A program made the translations under genes and the position numbers. Below, in pieces: positions 26,301 to 38,300 of a stretch of 64,000 nt of DNA. The DNA is taken from NCBI RefSeq assembly GCF_914767665.1, contig NC_059501.1:76730798-76794797 (forward strand), read 5' to 3'. Source of the stretch: Harmonia axyridis (Eukaryota > Arthropoda > Insecta > Coleoptera > Coccinellidae). The notes beneath the pieces were generated by a model, which was not told the DNA's origin, made no database searches, and saw nothing but the letters and a program-made list of their open reading frames with translations. Within the stretch, counting starts at the first letter, position 1, and each line of letters starts with the position of its first letter.

Positions 26301-29300
26301 TTACCTTTTCTGTAAAAAGATTCGTCTGCTTTCAAAATAGGTTTCAATGTCGGCAATAGCTTCAACATATAGAGCTAAGTTTCTTTCCCTTTAGCAACTT
26401 TTAACCGTTATTGTTGATGAAACAGAGTCTGAAAAAAACTTATCAAGTTTTCTTTTAAAAAAAGAGTTTTATCAACATACGAAACACGTTTTTTTTGTAT
26501 TTTTCAAACAACAAAGTTAGCGCTTAAGTTTCAATATCTCGATTTAAAATTTTGAGGCTTGGTACTAACAATGAAAAAGTGGTATGGCACAGATGCTGTC
26601 ATCTATGCCAAGCTTGATGTGTTACAAAATTGGTTACTTCTACTATAGCTGAAGAAAATAGAATCAAATCAAAAAAAAATTATTGATTTGACACTTAGTG
26701 AAAAATAAAGAATAGAATTGAAGCGATATATTGCTATGATGAAAGAATATGTACTGAATACAATATCGCAAAATCGCAAAATCCGAAAACAAACGCTGCA
26801 CATTCACTAAAAAAATTATATTGATTTTTATTATGATTCTCCGCTATTAGACATATTCTGCTTTAGAAGGAGAAATAATAAATCATTATTTAAAATTTCA
26901 TATTGTTCTCAGATATTAAACTGCCTAAAACATAAAATCAGAAAAATTCGATTTCAACTACCACTTGACTTGATTACAAAAATTTCTCTTCCTTTCAAAT
27001 AAACTAAATACAATCAACATGGGACTTTCATATTTTATTTAAGACATAAGGAATCTTATCGAGAGCAAATTGTGAAATCTACATTAAGAATTCCATGAAA
27101 TTAGTTGTTTACTACAAATATCCAAGGACTGTTTTGGTTTATTATTTTCAATAACATTGCTTTGGAAACGTTTGAACTTTGAAAAAAAAATTAACCCACC
27201 CTCCAGAAATTGTTACCAATTCACCTTTTGGAATGTAAAGAATTGAACAATCGAATGTGAAATGTCTTTTATTGACTTCATCGTTAATTGGTTAAATTCC
27301 ATTTAATTGATATTAAATACAATTTTTAATTTCCACTATTCAATACATATGTGAATAACAATTGTTTCGCTTCCTCAGATTTTTCACATTCAATTTTCGA
27401 AAATTTCTTTTTACTCAAATATCCAATCCATAAATTTTCGTGTCTAAAAATAAATGAAATTATTTTCAAAAAATCAGAAATGAGAACATAATAATACATT
27501 TTTTTCTCATATTCAACTTTCTTGAAAGACGTACATAGGTATTTCGTGATTTCTCCCTATTATCATCATGAATGAAACTAAATTTTTATTTTCATTCTAT
27601 TTTTGGAACAACGATAAAATTTTTTATCGTTTTCCCATTTCAATTTTGGTCTTAATTTAGATGATATCTACACTAGCCTCCATCTTATATTAAAATACAT
27701 ACTACTGATTCACCAAACATCTCAAATATCAAGTAAATATGCATACAGTCCCTAGTTTTTTTTTTAGTATGCGATAAGTATTCTGGAAATAATTTGTTAT
27801 TTAATTTTAATTGATGTACCATTCTTCTGAGTAATTATTGGCCAACAAGGTCATGGTGACATTATCTGAAATATCGAATATTCTGAATATTTCATCATAT
27901 ATACCACAATTTGATGCAATATCAAATCAACATTTATGGAATCACATAACAATTCATTTGTTTTTAATCTCAATTTATATTTGATACGTCAGGCCAATAA
28001 TATTCGAAGTTGGCAACTCTGAAACTATTGAAAGTAAGAAGAATATAAAAAAAATATTCCATTCAAAACATTTAACAAGCTTTTCTTACAATAATGGTCG
28101 AATATTTTGTAAGCAATTATTTATGGTTTATCATTTTCAATAATGAATTTTCTGAATATCACATAACAATTCATTTGTTTTTAATCTCAATTTATATTTG
28201 ATACGTCAGGCCAATAATATTCGAAGTTGGCAACTCTGAAACTATTGAAAGTAAGAAGAATATAAAAAAAATATTCCATTCAAAACATTTAACAAGCTTT
28301 TCTTACAATAATGGTCGAATATTTTGTAAGCAATTATTTATGGTTTATCATTTTCAATAATGAATTTTCTGAATAGGACAAGGAGAAATTATTTTTAACC
28401 CCAACATATGCAATCTTTATAGTTTAAAAAAAAATTGGAGTGTCCACTGTCCAGAGCCTTTCAGTATAAGAGTTATTGTAGTTCGAATCCCCAGAATAGT
28501 TATTTATAATACAAGTGCAGAAGGCATTGATATTCTTCCACGAGTTCAAAATTCAAAAACGAGCCACGAAGTGGCGAGTTTTGGAATGAACGAGTGGTAG
28601 AATGAGCCTTCTGTACGAGTATTATACATTATTTTCTCTAATTCATTGCATTTTCATTGAAATTAATGAAATATTTCCATAAATATAATTTAGTGATTTT
28701 TGCATTGAAAAATGGTTGGCAGAACTGATTTCTTTAAGGCAATTTGATGAATTGACAGATAAAGCCGTAGCGGAAAGTTCGGAGTGCCAACATAGAATAA
28801 TAAAATATAACCATGAAAACTGTGCGTTTCTGATATATTCTCGCACGATTTTGTTCTACAAGATGTGGAAGAATGAACGGAATAACCACAGAATTAGAGA
28901 AAAGATTATTTTTTCATTTCGTAAGCCGATTTGCCATTGATTTAAAAAATTCTATGCGATGTGAAACAATAATAAACCTATGAGCAAAATATTGAAATTT
29001 GAAAAAGGCTGAAACTAATAACGATTCAATTTTTTTACAGGCAATGAGAGTCCCTCGTTCAATCACACCCCTCAATTTGGACAGAATGAACCTGAACTTC
29101 CCAATGAAATATCAGCCCCATATGAGGTACCCCAATTTCCCATTGAACAGATCGAAAAAAAATTGGCCATACAAAGACAGATAAACGTCAAGTGAGTACT
29201 TATTTTTAATATTATCGAAAATATTATTTACCAATTAGGACCACCCTGTACAGTGCATCCCATTTTGGGTGAGACAGCCAGGTTTCTCGCTTGTTATTTA

Positions 29301-32300
29301 AGATAGAGCCTTGCGGTTTTCACGTTCCTGTCCTTCTTTTTCGTGAAACTCAAGTTGGTCTAATCAGATTTTGCATAACTGTTTCCGTTCAAGAGATACA
29401 GGGTGATTTTGGAAATTGATACTTTTCGGACCCCTTCTTTATCTCCGAAGTTATTAGAAATAATGCTGAGGTAAAAACTACGTCTGAATCAGAATTCTGC
29501 GTAGAATCCAGTGGCGTACTCAATTTTTTTTTTTCGGGGTATGGTTTTGAATATTCAACACAAACCTATATTTTTTTTAATGGAACACCCTATACATCAT
29601 TACTTCGTTGAATTCGTTATTTTTTTCCCTTCAAAATGATGTATGATACTATATAGTTAGAATGGTCAGAAATGTTAAAAAAACACTAAAACTAACTAAA
29701 AATAATGATGATTTTTTGTTAATTAGCAATGGATTTCCCATATGAAAAAAAGGTTCAATTGGATAATTTTAATTTGTGATTTTTATAAATAGTAGAGTAA
29801 GCCAACAAAGATAATACACTCATCACTAACATGAAATACAAAACGTAGGTACCTACCTAATAGCAACAAATAAATAATACAAAAATTCATAAACATTGCA
29901 TGATATCTTACAGCTTAAACTGTTCAAATTACTCTCCATTTTTCTCTGATACATAATTGACAAAAATTTTCAATACGCCTAAGTGCATTTAATATTATAA
30001 AAGGGCGGTTTTGTAAATCCTGGAAAACTGCCTTTGATGATGCACGAATTTCTTCGAGACTGTTATGTCTTTTACTGTAGTATATTATATGTATTAGGGC
30101 AAATGGACAGCAATTTGAACAGTTTAATCTGTAAGATATTATGCAATGTTTATGAATTTTTTTATTATTCATTTGTTGCTATAAGGTAGGTACCTACGTT
30201 TTGTTTTTCATATTAGTGATGAGTGTATTATATTTGTTTGCTTACTCTACTATAAATAAAAATCACAAATGAAAATTATCCAATTAATCCTTTTTTTAAT
30301 ATGGAAAATCCATTGCTCATTAACAAAAAATCAACATTATTCGATGTTTTAGTGTTTTTTTAACATTTCTGACCATCCTACCTATATAGTATCATATATC
30401 ATTTTGAAGGGAAAAAAATAACGAATTCAACGAAGTAATGATATATAGGGTGTTCCATTAAAAAAAATATAGGTTTGTGTTGAATCTTCAAAACCATACC
30501 CCGAAAAATAAATTTGAGTACGCCACTGGATTCTACGCAGAATTCTGATTCAGAAGTAGTTTTCACCTCAGCATTATTTCTAATAACTTCGGAGATAAAG
30601 GAGGTGTCCGAAAAGTATCAATTACCAAAATCACCCTGTATCTCTTGAACGGAAACAGTTATGAAAAATCTGATTAGACCAACTTGAGTTTCACGAAAAA
30701 GTAGGACAGGAACGTGAAAACCGCAAGGCTCTATCTTAAATAACAAGCGAGAAACCTGGCAGTCTCACCCAAAATGGGATGCACTGTACATGGTTCCTAA
30801 GGGCCCAGTGAAGAGGAGTTAAATCTCTGTAATTAAATTATATTTTTTTTTTTGATAGTTTATTTATTTATAAAAAAAGAATTATTTGTCAAAAGAAATA
30901 AGAATGAGGTTCGTTTCTGACAATTTTTCAAAATAGTACATCTTCATCAGTCTAAGTTACCAAAATTTAATTGTTACCTTTAGCGTAAAATTCGCAGCAC
31001 TGTCTATTCTCAAAATAACCATTTTTTTCCGAGTTCATTGCTGCTTTCAAAGGTGACAGTCTAAAAATAATCGTTTCATTATGACGAGAGTTTACTATAC
31101 GACATTTGTGTTCGGCTATTAACCTTGTTCTGGCGTTTTCCTTGATTTTATTTCCAATCACAACAAAGCACCCGATGCCAAAATATTTAAACCTATGTTT
31201 AGATATAACGTAGAAGGTAGGTCGTAGAAAATATTTTAAATGAAATGGTAAAAAAAAACCAAAACAAGTCTAGGAGAACTAGTAGAATTGGATAATTATA
31301 TTTAGATAATGAATGATTAGAAGAACTGTGAATCAGGAAATGAAGGAACAATGTTGGTTGGTAAGATCAAGGTTATAATAATGGGAAAGACGGGAGAGAA
31401 GACAGAAATTTTGCTAGAAGCTTTTATAACGTTGAGTAAAAAATGCTAAGTTACGGCATTCAAAATCACCAATACTCACCGAAAAAGACAGAATCAGTGA
31501 TCCATCTTGAACGCCAAGTTTATATTGATTTATATACTCAATAATTTAAAAAATTAAATACCAAGAAGACATTGAAATTTCTTGAAAAAACTTGGCAGAA
31601 TTGTTTAAATAGTTGCAAAACTGATTAAAATTTCATTCGAAATGATCTAGTAATCATGGACAATTTGACGTTCTACTTTTTGTCACAATTGAAATTATCT
31701 GGACTTTAAAGATTGAATTTATTTATCATTGTTTTTGGTTTCAATTATTTTGTTTTTGTATTAATCTTTGCGTTTTGAGTCTGCGATTTTGCTTAGAGTG
31801 CGGCAACATGGAAATTATCGACAACTGAGTGAATTTGGCAGGGGTCCCATTTTTATATAACGTGAAGGTGGTTTTTCATTCAGTGAAATTTATAATCCTC
31901 GTAACTATAACCAATCGTCTGCAGTACGGTGTTATCAAGTATTGTCTAGAGAAGGTCAAGAACGTTGTAGTTACATTGAATGCGAAATTAAATGCGTTCT
32001 GTAACTCTCTGAATAGTTTAACTATGAATTAGAGCTTTCGGATTGCAGTCCTATTGACCACATTTTTTTTTTCGCTGAGGGCTCGACATAGTGAAACTGT
32101 TTAATTTTAAAAACCGATCGAATTTAAAAAAAAAAAATTTTTGGGGAAGCAGGTTTTCCTTAATAATTTTCAAAAAATCAAGTGACCCGGAAGGAAGACC
32201 AACTATAATTCATACATCTAATTTGAGTTTATGATGTCCATATATTCACACATTTACTCAAGCGGTTGTTTACTATATTATACATACATTTATAGTGACT

Positions 32301-35300
32301 CTCTGCTAGTCCAGCAAAGGTACCCACAACACGCTGAAATTGTCAATTCACGTTAGAATAATAAAGCCAAGTGGAGCTGAGTGCAGTAAGCACTTGGATG
32401 GGTACTGCAGAGGTGCATGTCGATTTTCTGATTCCAAACCAAAACCATAATAACCATGAAATTTTTCGAAAAAAGTTTTTACGTCAAAAAGTACCACAGA
32501 TTAATTATGACAAGTGAGATATTTCAAAATGAGATTTCATGGACATTTTGAATGTGATGTAAAAATTGGGGAAAAAAACAGGGTAGTATCGTGTTTCACT
32601 ACTTTCGGACCAGTCTGTAGAGTAAAAAATAATTTAAACTTTTGCGCTGAGTACTGTCGATTCCGTCAAAATTTGAATCATTCCCCTAGTCCAAAATTTA
32701 TGAGAGTTATCGACCGATCGAGCACTATTGACCCACTCAGTACATTCAAAAAATGAAGGACGTGTGTCTTTTAATCTGATAAGAAGAATAACGAAGTTGT
32801 GCAATTTTTAAAAAATATCTGAAACATTCTATCTCGAGATAATTAGAGGTATCATGAAGACAAATTGAATAATTCATTTCAGTCAACAAATCCATTAGTT
32901 TTTATTACATTGTAGTCAACCGTGAAACCATAGGTTGGGGAGAACATCAAAACAGTTTACTGTCTTTAATATGGACTCTTTATTCATTTAATTCATTTTC
33001 GCTATTTTCAGAGCGTTGGAGGAAGGCAAAAGAAGCCATTATGAACCTTCCATATCTGCAGAGGATCGAGATCAATTGAACATCGATGAACATGACTTCG
33101 TACCGCATTTCCAGAGAGTTTCAATTTCTGGAGAAGATACAAGTGGGGTGAGTGCAGTACTCAAACAATCACATATCGCTCGTTAATCAAATGCATTCCA
33201 ACCCATTCTTTAAAGGAAGGTACCCATTCGAAATTGATTTTCTGTCTGGCATAATATATTATGTAATTATACTCACTTTCAATGGCTTATAGTGGGAGCG
33301 AAGAAGCCATACATTCATATTATAGATTTAACTCACTTTTTGCTCTTGAACTTCACGCTAGTCCCAAAAGATAACGAAACATGTAACATTGAACATTCAT
33401 GAATGTAATCGATTTCGTAAGAGTTACCATGGACGTGGTAGGTTTGTTTTTTGTCTCATTTCACAAACTGTAATGAACTTAGCAATAATAAGTCGAGATG
33501 AATTCAAATCATTTGAATAATTCTAAAAGAAGATATTTTCATTTAGCTTTGTTGCATTTTCTATGATCCTCGGTAATCCACGGTAGACTAACTTTTGATT
33601 GCACAGAATATTTAATATATTAAATCATTTATAACCCTTCAAGGTTCCATTGGAGGATTTGGAGAGAGCTTCAAAGATGTTGGTCGAATCTTTGCGTATA
33701 AGACAAAACTACATGGCTATGTCCCATCAGAATTTCAGTCAAACAGCTGCCAGATTTCTGGATCCAACCAGGGTTGAAAGAAAACATGGTGATAAACAAA
33801 CCATAGAAGGTAAATTTGAGATTATTTATCTTCTCTGCACCAAACCGATGATTCTTTGGAGACATATATTCATTCTTTGTTTTTTTTTATTGTGAAACTG
33901 AATAATTGAGCGTTTATATTAGAGTAAGAGCCCGTCAACGGCAGATGTACGTCATAGTGTAAAAGCTGAAAGTTTCTGTACGCTATGTCCCCAATAGAGT
34001 CAAGGAAGAATGTCTGTCCATTTCTACTTCACCCAATTGGAGATGTTGCATACAGTAAATTTCAGCTGTCATAATATGACGTAAGTTTGACATCCACGAG
34101 CTCTTAGATTATAAATATTACGTTGCCTTTTAAGATTGGGCTTTGGTGTCCCCTGAATCTTGGTTCGATGAAGATCAGGTTTATAGCTCAAGGAAATCAT
34201 TGCAGGAGATTAATATTATTGACGGGAAGCATGAAGGTAAAGAAGATTTGAATTTTGCAGGATCAGATCAGTTCACTAATTTATTCTTCATGGCAGATTT
34301 TTTTTTACTGAAGTATATACGTCAGCTTCAGTGCCACTAAAATTTTTCATGTGCCTTTTTGTTTTGTTGGGAAATTCTTGTTTTCTGAATGTGAATTGAA
34401 TTTTTGCTATCCACACTGTTGGTTCGAACACTTTCATCCAACACCTAAGAAAACTCTTTCAAAATACGTTTGTATAAATTATAAACTTCAATTTCGAAGA
34501 AATTTAAGAGGAATATTGGAAAAATACAATTGATTAAAACCTCTTTTTTTATATCATTGTATTTATATTTTGACGAAACCTTAACTCTTTCACACATATG
34601 ATCACATCATTGGCTCTTATTCATTCAAAATATTTTCTTCTTTCAAAACGATTAATTTTTTCCATAAATTCCCATTTTGCAGAGCATGGTATCCATCCTC
34701 CAGAACATCATCCCTGGAAAGCCCAGGACGTACCAGACACAGACCACGTTTTCAAGTCGAACAGGGGCGTATTCGAAATTTTCGAAAACGAGGAAGCCTT
34801 GAAAAACAACAAACCGTGCGATTTTCCATACCCTGATATGGATACCTTCGTTAAAGATATGAACGTCATGTGTAGCATGATTGCAGATGGTCCACTGTAA
34901 GTTTTCTCTTCGACATTTTGACCTAGAAAGCCATTCCAAGAATTCGTAACCTGTAGTTTCTGATGATGACAACTTCGTCCAATTTGATTCAAATATGAGG
35001 TTCGTTTGATCAAAAAGAAGCCATGGAGAATAGCGACCATTTGACAATGTTCATGAAAGTCTTGGCTAGCATTTTGTGAAATTTTAAAATATCTTGACGA
35101 GAAGTTTGTTTCTTAGAGAATCCAGTTATAAATATTTGGACACTTGGTACATGTTCAGCTAAGTCTTATATGCAGAGCCCTGCTGTACAGGAAGAACTTG
35201 TTTTGACAGTCCCAGTCAGAAGTCTAACAAATATTTGAAACTGAGCTAGTGGCAGCTACATAAGCTTCTCTGTGTGGGTTGAAGAAAAAGTCTTTTCGCT

Positions 35301-38300
35301 TGAGAAAAAGTCCGGTTTATTCTCTACAGAGATATTTCTAAACTTTCTTCGTTTCGTTATTATCTAAGCCAAAAGATGGCTTCAGATCCAGCGTGTGTCA
35401 CCCCTTGTTTATTGCCTTCAATACTCACTGTGTCCTGACACTAATAGCAGAGTAACTTTTTTGACTCCAGAGATGTTTTATGGTGTTACTACAATACCCT
35501 CGACAATACCCAATCAGCAATTTGACTGTGCGAGTCCAAGTTGCTCTGAGTTAGCTGATAGTCCGTTGTAATGTACAGGGTGATCTGATTTGTTTCCGAC
35601 AAACTGAAATGGGTGATAGATTACATCATTTTAAGCAAAAAAGTTCCTATGAACATGGGTCCGAAAATGCTTCGTTTCCGAGATACAGGGTGTTAAAGTT
35701 GAAAAAATAATTCGCGTTTTCTTTAATATGTTTTGACTGCTTCGAAATCCTTTCATGAAATTATTCCTATTCAAATATTAAATTTAAATTCATTTTGAAA
35801 ATTTCTAAGGCGAAATTCAATTTCAATTTTCAATTTATTTGAGATTCCAACCACAATTACAATGTGCTTAAATATAGTACAAAATACATACAACAATTTC
35901 AATGTTATCCCCATCAAGACGAAACAACAACTAAGCAGAGCTTGTTCATGTTGTTCCGACTTTCTGAGGACTTTGAGCACAGGCTTATCAAATAGTATAA
36001 ACAAAAAAAATTAAACAAAAGAAAACCCTAGATGAGATGAAAGGAGAGGCGCGGACATAGAGAACAACAAACTTTGCACTTTACGGCAAAAATCAATAGC
36101 TTAAGGATTCCAAAAAAAAAAAAAAAAAAACAAAATGAAATATATCAAATTCACAAATCGAATTCGGTTCTCGAACAAAAGTTTCCTGAGCTCCCTACTG
36201 AACGTTTTTCTATTCTTAATTTTTCTAACATTTAGTGGGATTCTGTTATAGTATTTAGGCCCAATATAGAAAATGAAACGTTGTGAGCAACTCTTCCTGA
36301 ACAACCTAATCTCAAGCGACTCATTGTCCACCGCTCTGGTCACGTATCTTCTTTCTAGTTCAATGAGTGGATGATCCTGGGAGAACATGTACACGAGAGT
36401 CTGATAAATGTACAACGTCCTCACATTCATAATCCCAGATTCATAATATAATTCATCCGTAGGATGAAGTAGGTCTTTTCTAAACATTATTTTTATCAAA
36501 CTGTTCTGTGATATTTGTAGACCCTTTCCAGCGTTCTTAGTAAGACCCCCCCACACAATCACACAATACCTGAGAACTGACTCTACTAAAGAATTATAAA
36601 GTAATAATAAGGTTTTCGTATTGAATATATCTCTTAGAACATAAAATTTATGCTGGAGCAATCTCAACCTTTTCATCAACATAGCGGACTGCGCCTCCCA
36701 TCTCAGGTATTTATCCACCATGATACCCAAGTACTTTATCTCGTCAACTCTCGAGATTGATGGACATGCGCAACTTTGGAGAGTACATTCATCATTGTGA
36801 ACAACTAAAAGATCACTATCGGGCTGCCCATCAATAGTGATCGAAAAGGTAATGAATTTAGTTTTGCAAAAATTCAAGGACATTGAATTGAAACTCAACC
36901 ACTCATAAAGATCAAAGAGACAACTCTCCGCCGTTCTATAAAGAGCATCCCATGAATCACCCACGAAAACAATTGCAGTGTCGTCGGCGTATGATATGAT
37001 CTTATCGGAGATATTATTCATCTCAAAAACATCGTTGAAATAGATAAGAAATAACAACGGTCCAAGGACTGTACCTTGAGGTACCCCCGACATGACCGTT
37101 GTTGAATCGCTAAGAGAATTACCAACTCTAACGCATTGGCTTCTGTCCCTCAGGTAATCTTTCAACAAGTCATAAGCGATTCCCCTCACTCCCGTATTGC
37201 TGAGCTTAGTAAGCAGCCGCTCATGTGAAATAGTGTCGAACGCTTTAGCTAAATCAAGAAACACAGTCATACATTTTTTTGATTCGTCCAAACTGGTCAC
37301 AATCCTCCCCACTAGATCCAAAGCAGCATCCATCGTGCTGACACCCTTTTTAAAACCAAACTGTTTGCCCGAGATAACATGGTGCTGATCGTAAAATGAG
37401 AGAAGTCTCCTTTTGAAGCATTTTTCAAAAATCTTCGCGAAATTATTTATGAGAGAGATAGGCCGATAGTTAGATGGATTATCATGATTCCCACTTTTGA
37501 AAACAGGGACAATTATAGATTCTTTCCATTGAAGGGGAAGTGAACCGGATGTGAATGTTAAATTTATAATATGACAGAGAGGTTTAGTGATAAACATGTG
37601 TATACGTTTCAACAATTTAGCTTGTAACTTATCAGGTCCAGTCGCAGCGTCATTCTTTAAGCTGCTGATTTCTTCTATTATTTCGTTCTCTGTAACTGGA
37701 GATAGAAAAACTGATTCCCGGATTATTTTGTTAGTCTTAATTCTCTTACAAGCATCTGGTTTAACCGTTTTTATTTTTTCAGCTATATTCGTACCCACTC
37801 TAGCAAAGAAATTATTGAATATAGCCGCATTCTCCCTATCATCTGTTATACTCACACCATTCTCATCTCTTAAACTAATCTTGCTCGAACTGGATTTATC
37901 AGATTTATTATTAGTAGCGCAATTAATTGTTTTCCATATTTTTTTATAATTGTTTCCCGCATTCTTTATTTGTAACATGTAGTAATCATTCTTTGTAATC
38001 CTTATAAGTTTATTCAATTTATTTCTGTACTGACAATATTCATTTTTAAGTTCTATTGAAAAATTTTTGGTGAGATTTTTCTTCAAACGATCCCTTTTGT
38101 TTATGGACTCAATCAAACCGCGAGTAATCCAAGGTTTGAGCTTTACAAATTTTCGATGAACAGTTTTCCTCACAGAGCAACGCTGTAATAACCCCTGAAC
38201 TTTATCAATGAAAATATTATAACTCGACTGTACATCCCTAGCTTTCAAAACGTCCTCCCAGCCTTCCTCGTTCAAGTACTGACTCAATTTATCAAAATCG

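Noticed and set aside
32371..32410. 5S rRNA-like box GCACTTGGATGGGT
   Set aside because: Only about 14 bases match the 5S 3' region; the rest of the gene is missing.
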